From: Candidatus Poribacteria bacterium
Lineage (GTDB): Bacteria > Poribacteria > WGA-4E > WGA-3G
Direction: 5' to 3'
Assembly: GCA_022825665.1 (NCBI GenBank)
Contig: JAJDWI010000149.1
Span: forward strand, 26,700-90,699
Length of the DNA: 64,000 nucleotides
The position numbers and the translations under genes are program-made. Position 1 is the stretch's first letter. The number at the start of each line of letters is the position of its first letter. Under the pieces are notes generated by a model. The model did no database searches. It was not told where the DNA came from and worked only from the letters and a program-made list of their open reading frames with translations. This document shows positions 42,961 through 51,883 of this stretch, piece after piece.

Positions 42961-44892
42961 TTAATCATCACTTTCCGCAGTTGCTTCTGCCTCAATTGGT
43001 ACTGCAGCTTGTTTTTTCTTATCTCCCCAGAGTCCGAGCCAGAATATAAATCCTACAAGAGCAAAGAATATAACCATAATGATTGAAACCATATTGACAG
43101 CACTGCTAAGTGACGGTGTAAATGCATCTACAGAGGTATCTTTCATTACACCGAAGATGTGCCATCCTTCGCGTAGACCTGAACGTGCATATCCCATCAA
43201 ACCCATCAACGATGTAAATGTAATCGCGAGTAGTATTAGAACGTACTGAGACCGATCTGTCATTTGTCCCCAATTGATGGTTCCAGACATAGTAGCTTTT
43301 CGATACATGATTATATCAAGGACAGTTACCACAACCATAACACCGAGTGCTACTAAAACTTGCCACGGGGTCAGGACATTTACGCGTACATTAGTTTCGA
43401 CTGTAAACCCAACAATACCTATAACAACAATTACAACCACACCTAAAAAGAAAATAGCCGAAATAAGGATATTTCCTACACCTTTCCAACCTACAATAGG
43501 TGTCTTACCAGATCGTCTATAAAAGAGAAAACTGAGAAAAGTGGTTAGAATAACAATATTGACAACAGTATTCTTTGCTGTCATCAACCCAAAAAAGCCG
43601 AGATGCGGGTGATTGGCACCTCCCATCGCACTAAGCTCTGATGCGGATGATATCTTGGATAACGTACGGGGAGTCATCCATATTGCTACACAGATAACAA
43701 TCACTGTAATCATATAAGGACGATACCGGGCATATATCTCCGCACCCTTAATTCGTCCCATACCAGACCAAAGATAGTAGTTTGCACCAATAAACAGCAC
43801 TCCAATCATCACTGCTTGTAGGATAAATAACCACGAGAAGAGACTCCCCATCATGTTAATGCCCATCGTATTATTGAAATCGTAGATTTCTTTACCTAAC
43901 CAATAACCTGCAAATGGCAAAGGGATCAATCCGATCAAAGCGATGAAATTTCCATTGTAACCCATCCAATCGTAGTGTGCTTTATCTTCTTTGGATTTTG
44001 CCACGAGAAACCGAAATGCTGCATAAGCTGCTACAATAGATCCGCCAAAAGCAATGTTACCGATGAGTCGGTGTATATTGACTGGCATCCAAGTAAAGTT
44101 GTTTATGGCATCCCATACCGTACCCAAAAATTCACCGGTAGTTTCGTCATGGAGCGAGATTACAGTTGCATCAACTTTTGCTGCGGCTTCTGCTGACGTT
44201 AGCTCTGGATCCTGAGCTAACATCTCAGTCACCATCTCTTCCTTATTAAAATCTGTTAATTTTTCCTTGGTAGAATCTGATAACTTTCTGAACTGTGTTG
44301 CAGGACTCGTCTGATAGGTAAGCCACGTATTTGACACAAACATAATCGCTGTGCCCCAGATGTTTAAAAGTACTCCGAGAAAAAGGTGTACCCATTTAAA
44401 CCGACCCTTCATCTTATCCCAACCGTAATAATAGATGTAGAGTGTAAAGGTTTCACCGAAGAACAGTATGACGTAGAAAATCATGGTTGGACCGAATATA
44501 CCGCTTAACTTGCTCAAAACTTTGGGATAGCACCATACCAAGACAAAAACGAGAACACCACCAAGTAAAGCAGTTGTTGAAAATGCTCCCATGCAGAGTT
44601 TGATGAACTCATACGCCATTCGGTCATACCGTTCTTCCTTAGTTTTCCAACCGATGAACTCAATGATAACAGCAAACATTGGCACACCGAGGATAAAAGA
44701 ACCAAACAGCAGATGAAGTTGTGCGGCAATCCAAGCTGCGTTACGGCTCCCTATCAAAGGAAACGGACGGTATTCCTCATCTGTCATGTCTTGTGCAAAT
44801 GCTGGCAATACTGAAAAAAGTACAAAACCGAGTAGCACAAGCGCAAGAATCAGGTAGATTCTTTTAAATGTATGAGATGAACAACAACGCAT
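42961..44892 (-). CDS. divergent CydA-like membrane protein (bd-type oxidase subunit I family)
   Basis: About 643 residues from ATG 44892 (GTG 44919 also open). A signal-peptide-like helix comes first, then CydA-family helices. The heme ligand His of the first helix is kept (QLHLLFGSFILGVP, about residue 60), as is the second (NIHRLIGNIAFGG, about 264) and the Glu equivalent to E. coli Glu107 (FFGETFT, about 137). The residue equivalent to Glu99, eight positions earlier, is Phe. The long quinol-binding loop between helices VI and VII is not recognisable. Cytochromes c follow, so it may take electrons from cytochrome c, as proposed for non-quinol CydA families. No cydB gene is nearby. Confidence 0.8.
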   Translation of the reverse strand: MRCCSSHTFKRIYLILALVLLGFVLFSVLPAFAQDMTDEEYRPFPLIGSRNAAWIAAQLHLLFGSFILGVPMFAVIIEFIGWKTKEERYDRMAYEFIKLCMGAFSTTALLGGVLVFVLVWCYPKVLSKLSGIFGPTMIFYVILFFGETFTLYIYYYGWDKMKGRFKWVHLFLGVLLNIWGTAIMFVSNTWLTYQTSPATQFRKLSDSTKEKLTDFNKEEMVTEMLAQDPELTSAEAAAKVDATVISLHDETTGEFLGTVWDAINNFTWMPVNIHRLIGNIAFGGSIVAAYAAFRFLVAKSKEDKAHYDWMGYNGNFIALIGLIPLPFAGYWLGKEIYDFNNTMGINMMGSLFSWLFILQAVMIGVLFIGANYYLWSGMGRIKGAEIYARYRPYMITVIVICVAIWMTPRTLSKISSASELSAMGGANHPHLGFFGLMTAKNTVVNIVILTTFLSFLFYRRSGKTPIVGWKGVGNILISAIFFLGVVVIVVIGIVGFTVETNVRVNVLTPWQVLVALGVMVVVTVLDIIMYRKATMSGTINWGQMTDRSQYVLILLAITFTSLMGLMGYARSGLREGWHIFGVMKDTSVDAFTPSLSSAVNMVSIIMVIFFALVGFIFWLGLWGDKKKQAAVPIEAEATAESDD

Positions 44893-44947
44893 TTCTTTTT
44901 TCTCAAAAGTGGAATTCACTATCTTTGTAAAAATAAAATAGAATTAA

Positions 44948-45715
44948 CTAATTTGACTTAGGCTTCTTGAAATCAGTGCTTTTGAAGTCAACTGAAATAT
45001 CGCCAGATGCTGGCACTTCAATAGTCTTGTTCGCAGAACCAAGTTCTTCATGCCATGCGATAACACGTGCTCTTCCTTCCGGAACATCTTTAATGGTATA
45101 TTTTCCAGTATCCGTTGACTTTTCATAATCATCGGGATGGATATATTTTCCTTCTTTATCCTTTTGACCAGTTACAGTGTAATAGTTACTATCAACAGCA
45201 ACGATATAACCAGTCATCCAAGCATGAATATCGCAAGTCAACTTAATGGCTTCCGCTTTGGTAATAGTATATGGGTAAGTTTTCCCTTTAGAAGCAATCT
45301 GTACATTTGGTGCTTCATTCTTCTCTGCGTGAGAGTGAACATTGTGTGCTACTGGATCACTGGAAGTCACAGTCACTGTTACACCGACTGGTACAACAAG
45401 GACATGAGGATAATAACGGCATCCCACCTGATCAACTTTAGGATTTTCTTTTGGCATCTTAAGTTCTTCTCTTCCACGAGTCCGTACAGATATCACAACA
45501 TTCTTGATACCTTTACTTTTGGATACCACAAGTGCCTCTGATTTTGCCCCCTCGGTTGCGGTGATACAGTGTTGTTCCTGTGTATTGATAGTAAGTGCAT
45601 TACGTGCGGGTACATCCCCTTCATAGGTAACTGTACCAGTAATATTTCCAGCGAATGCAATACTTGTCATAGATAAAAAAATAAGTAAAGCGAGTATGGT
45701 CTTTAGATTATTCAT
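44948..45715 (-). CDS. exported cupredoxin-like protein (paralogue of 37879 gene)
   Basis: 255 residues with a signal peptide (1-22). Shares with the other paralogue the N-terminal theme GTVTYEGDVPARNAL and the ligand set HNVHSHAEK near 132 and CDIHAWM near 167 (C-x2-H-x2-M). A carboxypeptidase-regulatory-like sandwich follows (YTIKDVPEGRARVIAWHEEL). It is the first gene of the CydA-like module after the terminator at 45783-45817, so it may be the module's own copper carrier. AGGAGA precedes the ATG. Confidence 0.8.
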   Translation of the reverse strand: MNNLKTILALLIFLSMTSIAFAGNITGTVTYEGDVPARNALTINTQEQHCITATEGAKSEALVVSKSKGIKNVVISVRTRGREELKMPKENPKVDQVGCRYYPHVLVVPVGVTVTVTSSDPVAHNVHSHAEKNEAPNVQIASKGKTYPYTITKAEAIKLTCDIHAWMTGYIVAVDSNYYTVTGQKDKEGKYIHPDDYEKSTDTGKYTIKDVPEGRARVIAWHEELGSANKTIEVPASGDISVDFKSTDFKKPKSN

Positions 45716-45782
45716 GGTTTTTCTCCTTAATAATATTCTTTTTTATTATGTTAACACCTAAAGTTTTGAAAAGGCAACCCGT

Positions 45783-45817
45783 AAAAAACAAACATCACGG
45801 ATATCCGTGTTTGTTTA
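45783..45817 (-). terminator. Rho-independent-like terminator after the small cytochrome c gene
   Basis: On the - strand AACAAACACGGATATCC pairs with the following half, a long stem centred on the palindrome CACGGATATCCGTG (45795-45808), followed by a run of T. It overlaps the stop codon of the 45815-46171 gene and separates the bc/octaheme genes from the CydA-like module. Confidence 0.7.
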
Positions 45818-46171
45818 AGGTCGGAAGGTATTCTTGATATAACCGAGAAGTTCCCGTTGTTCCTTTGGGTTGAGATAATAGTGAAACGCTGGCATGTCGT
45901 TTTTACCATCACTTATGCTTTCCAGCAACTGCGTATCGTCGTGCATTGTCCACAAATTGCTATCTGTCAGGTCGGCAGGATCTAATTTCTTGAATCGACC
46001 AATACGACCATTCCCCTCACCACTGTTTCCATGACATCCAGCACAGTATCTCACATATTTGTATTCAACATCTGTCTGATACTTGTTGCGCGGGTCAATT
46101 TGCTTACATAACCAAATGAACCCATTAATCCAAACAAAGATCATGACGATTACGATCAGTAGATGTTTCAT
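45815..46171 (-). CDS. small exported cytochrome c
   Basis: 118 residues: an N-terminal signal or anchor helix (about 1-18), then one class I cytochrome c domain with CAGCH near residue 46, followed by GRFKKLDPADLT and the distal Met region NDMPAFHYYL near 95. The fold and spacing are those of a soluble or tethered electron carrier. It lies 49 bp after the octaheme gene and is the last gene before the terminator. Confidence 0.9.
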   Translation of the reverse strand: MKHLLIVIVMIFVWINGFIWLCKQIDPRNKYQTDVEYKYVRYCAGCHGNSGEGNGRIGRFKKLDPADLTDSNLWTMHDDTQLLESISDGKNDMPAFHYYLNPKEQRELLGYIKNTFRP

Positions 46172-46219
46172 TTAGAACGGAAACTCCATTAGCAGAGATG
46201 AATGGAATCTGTTCCTACA

Positions 46220-49200
46220 CTAACGACCTAACGAGATCAAGTAATCACGAACTAACCTTATCTGTTTTTCCGCGTCATCGTCGGCATAACCCTCAACCGG
46301 CATGTGTTGTCCACCAACGAGTGGCCACGCCTGTGGCATCGCAGTACCGCGTTGGAATTGCTGCGGATTTTTCATCCAATCAATTAACCAATCTGCTTTA
46401 AGTCGCTGCTTCGCTAAGGATAAATCAGGTCTTCCTGCTTTATCACTACCTGCAGGAATTACTTCACCTTGTGAAGGATGACATGAGTCGCATTTCAGTT
46501 CGTCAAAAATCTGTTTCCCTACCCTAATTTCTGCCTGAGTAGACATCGGTGTTTCAATGGTCTCATAAGGGAAGGGTTCGTTATCTAAGGCAGAGAAGTA
46601 TTCGACAAGTGTGGTTGCTTCCTCATCCGACATATCAAACGTTGGCATCCGAACCTTTAGTCCATACCGAATATCCGATGGTGCTTTGAGGAAATTAAAC
46701 AACCAGTCAGGATAAACTCTTGCACCTTCTGCTTGTAGTGGTGGTGGTGATAGTTGCTTTGTAGTGATTGGATCTAAGCCTTCATGTGCTGTTATCACAT
46801 TGCTATAATCTCCACCTATACCTTCTATTACGTGACAACCGTTACAATTATATTTTTGGACTACACGTCTACCATCGTCAATTTGGTTCTTTCTCTTTAC
46901 ACGATGAGACTCAACTGCATGATCGTAGATATAATTAAGTGGGTATGGTTGGGGTTGGAAACTCTTCAATAACACAGCGATAGACTTCGCTTCCTCATGA
47001 TCAATCGGGAACACAGGCATACGGGAAACAATGCGGCGTGTTTGGTAACGTCGTGGGTCCGTAATCTTACCAATTGTCCAACCGTGCCAACTATGTTCTA
47101 TATCAACAGTATCACCAAAATCAAGTTCATCTGCCAATTTTGCACCGAATTCACCAAGATCTGCCCCTACTTTGGATTCATTCTCAAATCCCGGTATTTC
47201 GTGACAACCGAAACAACCGTAAGTCCTTACAAGTTTTTCACCTTCGTCTACGGAGGCTTCACCGATTGAATCTGATAAAGGTGATGCGGTTGGTTTCTGC
47301 AGGTTCATCAAGTAAGCAACAACATTGTCAAGTTCCTGATTGCTTAATCGTAAACTGGGCATAGCCGTTTCTGGGTCATACGATCTTGGGTTTTCTATCC
47401 ATTGACGCAAATAAGTTGGTTTGACTTTTGTACCGACACTATCCAAGGCAGGGGCAAAATCACTACCCATACCTTCAACAGTATGACACGAGAGACATCC
47501 CACTGTTTTTACTGTTTCTTCACCTGCTTTAATTGCACTTTCAGATTGTGAATATGTTACTTGCGATACATCTAAAGATTGATCGTTCATCTGCATAAGA
47601 TATGCGGAAATAGATTTTACTTCGTCAACGACGCGTATAACATCCTCTTTTGCATATAGATACTCAGTTCCATCGTCTGCAATGACTTTGTATCCAGAGT
47701 TCGTCTCAGAGACAACACCAGTACGTGTTCCTCCATTTTTGAAGTAAACGAGTTGTGTCATTCCTTCAACAGGGAAGAAGTTCGGCATAGTTGTATCTGG
47801 GAGAAACGCTTCAGGTTTTTTTATCCAACTTTCAAGCCAAGTGATATCTTTAACTTTACTTCCAATCTTGTCAAGAGCCGGACCGACCTTATCTATTTTC
47901 TCCAGTGCACTATACCCCTCTACTGCATGACATCCATGACATCCAAGGTTTTCGAATAACTCCATTCCTTTGGTAAGATTTTGGGCATAGTCTTTGGGAA
48001 TGTCTGTATCAGGTATAAAACCGTGGTCCAACTGCATCACTCCATCGTGGCAACGTCTGCAATTGGATTCCATATACCCTTTTAATTCATTCGATTTTCT
48101 ACCAGTGTGTTCATCTAAACCAAGGACAGGTGTCAACCAGTATTCAGAATGCGTTAGTGCGTGTGCAGATTTTGCTGTCAATCCGTGTCCTTGTCCACCG
48201 TGGCACGGCGTACAACCGAATCTTTCAACTGGGTGTTTTCCAAGTAGAACATCACGTTCTGGATGTGTTTGAAGTACCGAACGGTAACCAGTTTCATAAG
48301 ATATTTCTACTTCACCAAATACATCTGGGTCAGTAAAGGTTAGGACACCACCCTCAGACAGTTCATATTCATCAGTTTCTGCATCAAAACCATCAATTAG
48401 AATTGCCTCACTACCGGGTTTTACTTTCGGATGCTTGAGTTGATATTTGACAAGGTTTTCACCATCACCTTCTACTTCAAATATCTCATCGGCTTTGAGA
48501 TCATAACCACTTCTGTCAACCGAGAAATGACATGTTGCACATCGATCCGCAGTATAATCAAATTCTTCAAGATAATACTGTACAATAGTTCGAGTTTCTC
48601 TAAATGGGTTTTCAAGGAGACTACCGAGGAAAGTACGCTTTATTCCGCCAACGTCTGCTAACTTCTCTTCAAGACGTGCGACTGTCTCATGTTGTGCTTT
48701 ATTGGCTTGAAGCGTGGCAAGTGAATCTTGTGCGGTTTTAATTGAGTCTGCAATAGTTGCATCTGTAGGTTTATATTTTTGTGCGATCAGGTAGGTAGAA
48801 AGTGCATTCTCAGGGTCACCACTTGATTGATAAAAGTCGGCAAGTGTTTTGTTGGAATCAGCATATTCGTTCTGTGCTGTTATCACAGCAGCGGTTAATT
48901 CCCCTTCAATTCGCTTTTCATACTCGTCTAATTTCTCTTTCCACTTTTCGACTGTTTCAGTTTGGGTTCCTTGTGCTTCGTGTAAACTATGTTGATATTT
49001 ATAGTTGATTGCATCGGATTTACTCTGCTCAAACTTCCGTTCTTGCATTGCCTCATCCAACGTCACCTTTTTCGTATTGACATCCTTCTCTAAGGTTCTC
49101 AACGTTTTTATATCAATCTCAGGTGTTGAAGGTTTTTCAGGCAAGTTGTTCTTAGCATGCTCCAATTCTGCTTTCGTCTTTTCATATTCATATTGGTAGA

Positions 49201-49348
49201 ACTGTTGTTGGATTTCCTTCCATGGACGGCGTGTAATCATCTCGTCCCAGAAACCCCATATAGTTACTAAACCCAACAAAGCAGAAAGAATAAAGAACAA
49301 AGCAGAATATGATTTATTTTCAGCAGGAATCTCTTTTTTGCTCTTCAC
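46220..49348 (-). CDS. octaheme cytochrome c with N-terminal anchor and coiled coil
   Basis: About 1042 residues. Eight C-x-x-C-H motifs are seen (CATCH, CTPCH, CRRCH, CHGCH, CLSCH, CFGCH, CNGCH, CDSCH). One anchor helix near residues 13-35 is followed by about 220 residues of charged coiled coil and a TPR-like stretch (about 40-230), then the heme domains, most of them cytochrome c-like units with AMP or TMP distal Met. GTG 49348 is chosen: GGAGG lies 10 bp upstream, while the longer frame to 49405 has no start support. It directly follows the cytochrome b genes, so it is the likely electron acceptor of the bc complex. Confidence 0.9.
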   Translation of the reverse strand: MKSKKEIPAENKSYSALFFILSALLGLVTIWGFWDEMITRRPWKEIQQQFYQYEYEKTKAELEHAKNNLPEKPSTPEIDIKTLRTLEKDVNTKKVTLDEAMQERKFEQSKSDAINYKYQHSLHEAQGTQTETVEKWKEKLDEYEKRIEGELTAAVITAQNEYADSNKTLADFYQSSGDPENALSTYLIAQKYKPTDATIADSIKTAQDSLATLQANKAQHETVARLEEKLADVGGIKRTFLGSLLENPFRETRTIVQYYLEEFDYTADRCATCHFSVDRSGYDLKADEIFEVEGDGENLVKYQLKHPKVKPGSEAILIDGFDAETDEYELSEGGVLTFTDPDVFGEVEISYETGYRSVLQTHPERDVLLGKHPVERFGCTPCHGGQGHGLTAKSAHALTHSEYWLTPVLGLDEHTGRKSNELKGYMESNCRRCHDGVMQLDHGFIPDTDIPKDYAQNLTKGMELFENLGCHGCHAVEGYSALEKIDKVGPALDKIGSKVKDITWLESWIKKPEAFLPDTTMPNFFPVEGMTQLVYFKNGGTRTGVVSETNSGYKVIADDGTEYLYAKEDVIRVVDEVKSISAYLMQMNDQSLDVSQVTYSQSESAIKAGEETVKTVGCLSCHTVEGMGSDFAPALDSVGTKVKPTYLRQWIENPRSYDPETAMPSLRLSNQELDNVVAYLMNLQKPTASPLSDSIGEASVDEGEKLVRTYGCFGCHEIPGFENESKVGADLGEFGAKLADELDFGDTVDIEHSWHGWTIGKITDPRRYQTRRIVSRMPVFPIDHEEAKSIAVLLKSFQPQPYPLNYIYDHAVESHRVKRKNQIDDGRRVVQKYNCNGCHVIEGIGGDYSNVITAHEGLDPITTKQLSPPPLQAEGARVYPDWLFNFLKAPSDIRYGLKVRMPTFDMSDEEATTLVEYFSALDNEPFPYETIETPMSTQAEIRVGKQIFDELKCDSCHPSQGEVIPAGSDKAGRPDLSLAKQRLKADWLIDWMKNPQQFQRGTAMPQAWPLVGGQHMPVEGYADDDAEKQIRLVRDYLISLGR

Positions 49349-49431
49349 GAAATATATAACCTCCAAGTCAATCAATAGTTTTAAAACACATTGAGAATAG
49401 ACCAATAAATTCTAAACACATATAGTAGGAT

Positions 49432-50298
49432 TTAGATATTGAACCAAGGTGAAACCCAAACATATTTCACATTCATTGCCAAACGCAAGATCATTTTAAT
49501 TGGTAATGCCATCATACACAAAAATAATGACGAGACGATTACATAACGAACAAGTCCAAGTTCTTGCAGGAATTTACTACTTTTAAGTTTCCAAAAATAG
49601 AAGATTGGACCGAGTGCAAAATAACCTGCGACAACAGCAAATCCAAAGAAATTCGCAGTCATATCGTCGCGAATTCCAAACAGATATGACAGATTCACAT
49701 TTGTTAATGGTACAAGTTTATGTGGATCCCAATATTCCCACGGCATAAATATGTTCCATCCCGGTCCTCTTAGGAATGTACCAACAATCATCAGGACAAT
49801 CCACAGAACGATAAATCCGAAACTGAATACAGCGAGGGCGAAAGGTCGTTCCTTGATTGTATAGTACCCTTTTCCTTTGGGATTGATGTCAATGTATGGA
49901 ATAGCGATTAGACCAACGATTATGAGACCGGGTAATACGACCCCTGCAATCCAAGGATCAAAATATACCAACATTTCTTGAAGTGCAAGGAAGTACCAGG
50001 GAGCCTTGGATGGATTCGGTGTTTTGGCGGGATCACTCATCTCCTCAAGTGGCGCGTCAATCATAATTGACCAAACACCCAGAATCAACATAATGATAAT
50101 TGCACAAATAAACTCGTTGCGACAAAGATATGGCCAAACGTAAACCTTGTCGTTTAAAGCAGCATCCGATGGGACACCTGTCAGGTCCGTTTGGCGCGCC
50201 TGCTTATACGCTAACCAGATAAAAAATGGTATCAAAAAAAGCATAGCCAATATAGGAACATTATCGGGTTTCGTTATCAGCAGTAGAAAATTGTCCAT
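49432..50298 (-). CDS. cytochrome b C-terminal subunit (subunit IV/PetD-like)
   Basis: 288 residues with about five to six helices. It carries the quinol-oxidation-site region as KAPWYFLALQEMLVYFDPWIAGVVLPG (about 100-127), where other bc complexes have PEWY-like residues; here the motif is PWYF. It is encoded separately from the N-terminal part at 50412-51185, so cytochrome b is split as in b6f-type complexes. Downstream lies the octaheme cytochrome gene. Confidence 0.88.
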   Translation of the reverse strand: MDNFLLLITKPDNVPILAMLFLIPFFIWLAYKQARQTDLTGVPSDAALNDKVYVWPYLCRNEFICAIIIMLILGVWSIMIDAPLEEMSDPAKTPNPSKAPWYFLALQEMLVYFDPWIAGVVLPGLIIVGLIAIPYIDINPKGKGYYTIKERPFALAVFSFGFIVLWIVLMIVGTFLRGPGWNIFMPWEYWDPHKLVPLTNVNLSYLFGIRDDMTANFFGFAVVAGYFALGPIFYFWKLKSSKFLQELGLVRYVIVSSLFLCMMALPIKMILRLAMNVKYVWVSPWFNI

Positions 50299-50411
50299 AT
50301 CTTAATTCAATCTCCTTCAGAAAGTGAAACAACAATCATCGTCAATAACTTTTGACATGTAAAATGTTTGTATACTCAAAATTTATATATCCACTCACAT
50401 AGAATAAAGGT

Positions 50412-51185
50412 TTACAGAGGTCCGGAAATTCCACCATCTTTACGAACACGCCAAAAGTGTAGTGCCATCAACAGACTTGCAACTAACGGTACAGCAATAC
50501 AATGCAATATATAAAACCTTAAAAGTGTTGAGGGACCGACTATTGTACCACCGAGTAATGCAAATCGAACATCATTTGATTGTGTAATTATATCAGCGGG
50601 GGCAAAAGGTCCTTCATGCCCTAAAACTGGTGTAGCACGTGCCATATTCGTTCCAACTGTAACTGCCCAATATGCAAGTTGATCCCACGGCAGCAGATAT
50701 CCTGTAAAACTCAGAAAAAATGTGATGAGCAACAGTATCACTCCAACAGCCCAGTTGAATTCACGGGGTTTTTTATATGATCCAGTCAAAAAAACCCTGA
50801 ACATATGCAGCATCACAGAAATAACCATGCCGTGTGCTGCCCAACGATGCATATTGCGTAGTAGCATACCGAAAGGTATGTCAAATTCAAGTGCCTGTAC
50901 ATCACGGAAAGCGTACTCGGCAACAGGTCTATAGTAGAACATGAGAAGTACACCTGTGACTGCTGTCACAAGGAACATAAGGAAGGTGATACCACCCATA
51001 CACCATGTGAAACGGAAGTTTAAAGCGTGACGAGATATTCGAGGAGGGTGTAAATGCAACCACACGTTTTGCAGTACTTGCAAAGTGTAACGCCGACCAG
51101 TTTTTTCGTATCCATGTCGAAAAATTGATTTCCAAATATCGGAATTTGTAATCTTGTCTATTAATCCTTTACGTTCTTCGTTCAT
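50412..51185 (-). CDS. cytochrome b N-terminal subunit (PetB-like)
   Basis: 257 residues with four helices carrying the two b-hemes. The first pair of His is in NMHRWAAHGMVISVMLHMFRVF (about 110-130), and the second pair in LRFYILHCIAVPLVASLLMALHFWRV (about 220-245). FTGYLLPWDQLAYWAV marks the loop after the third helix. The N-terminal soluble segment is longer than in plant PetB. It is preceded by the Rieske gene and followed, after 113 bp, by the PetD-like gene. Confidence 0.93.
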   Translation of the reverse strand: MNEERKGLIDKITNSDIWKSIFRHGYEKTGRRYTLQVLQNVWLHLHPPRISRHALNFRFTWCMGGITFLMFLVTAVTGVLLMFYYRPVAEYAFRDVQALEFDIPFGMLLRNMHRWAAHGMVISVMLHMFRVFLTGSYKKPREFNWAVGVILLLITFFLSFTGYLLPWDQLAYWAVTVGTNMARATPVLGHEGPFAPADIITQSNDVRFALLGGTIVGPSTLLRFYILHCIAVPLVASLLMALHFWRVRKDGGISGPL

Positions 51186-51247
51186 TATTATCCTTTTTCA
51201 GTCTGATGTTGCATGATATACGCTCAGACGCAATAATCCCCCTTACG

Positions 51248-51733
51248 TTAGACTTTCAAAGATGCCCCAGGATCACCCCATTGACCTTTTTCACCCAAAA
51301 ACTTTACTGACTTATCAATTTGTAGTTGACCATCCTCTGCTAAAGTTATCTTCACTCGCTCAAGAGGACGTGGCGCGGGACCTTCATAATTGATACCGTC
51401 ACGGTCAAATCCACTGCCATGGCATGGACATTTGAATTTGTTCTCTGAGGAAAGCCAACGCGGGGTACACCCTAAGTGTGTACAGGTTGTTAGAAGTGCG
51501 TAAAATTCTCCATCTTCGCGCCGAACTATCCAAACACCAAAAGGTTCTTTCTTATATTTTTCGCTCACACTTCCCGCAGGATATTCTGCCGGGAAACCTG
51601 CTTTAAAGACAGATGACGGTTCATATAGAACACGCGGATACAGATACCGGACTAATCCGGGTCCGAAACATAATCCGAGTGCACCTGTGAAACTTCCCCA
51701 ACCAAGGAATGAGAAAAACTTACGTCGAGACAA
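51248..51733 (-). CDS. Rieske [2Fe-2S] protein of a bc-type complex
   Basis: 161 residues. The two cluster-binding motifs CTHLGC (about 87) and CPCHGSGFD (about 106) are complete, with the Ser/Tyr-type hydrogen-bonding neighbourhood. The N-terminus SRRKFFSFLGWGSFTG is a twin-arginine (Tat) signal-anchor. The start codon is TTG 51733, with GGGAG 8 bp upstream. It heads the respiratory block, and its 5' region carries the palindrome at 51834-51851. Confidence 0.93.
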   Translation of the reverse strand: MSRRKFFSFLGWGSFTGALGLCFGPGLVRYLYPRVLYEPSSVFKAGFPAEYPAGSVSEKYKKEPFGVWIVRREDGEFYALLTTCTHLGCTPRWLSSENKFKCPCHGSGFDRDGINYEGPAPRPLERVKITLAEDGQLQIDKSVKFLGEKGQWGDPGASLKV

Positions 51734-51833
51734 CGCTATTGCTCCCTATTTACGAATCACATAGTTGATTTTGTAAAAGTATATCACAGAATAAGTTTCT
51801 TTGCATGAATATTGACTGTTTTAAAATTACTTT

Positions 51834-51851
51834 ATCACGGATATCCGTGAT
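51834..51851. promoter_or_regulatory. 18-bp perfect palindrome upstream of the Rieske gene
   Basis: ATCACGGATATCCGTGAT lies about 100 bp upstream of the Rieske start. The same CACGGATATCCGTG core forms the terminator hairpin at 45795-45808. It could be an operator for a dimeric regulator or a second terminator-like hairpin reading on the + strand, where a T-run follows. Confidence 0.45.
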
Positions 51852-51883
51852 TTTTATCTGTAAAATATTGGCATAATTGACAC

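Noticed and set aside
49349..49405. Upstream extension of the octaheme cytochrome
   Set aside because: A GGAGG lies inside this stretch at the right distance from GTG 49348, so the extension is untranslated leader.
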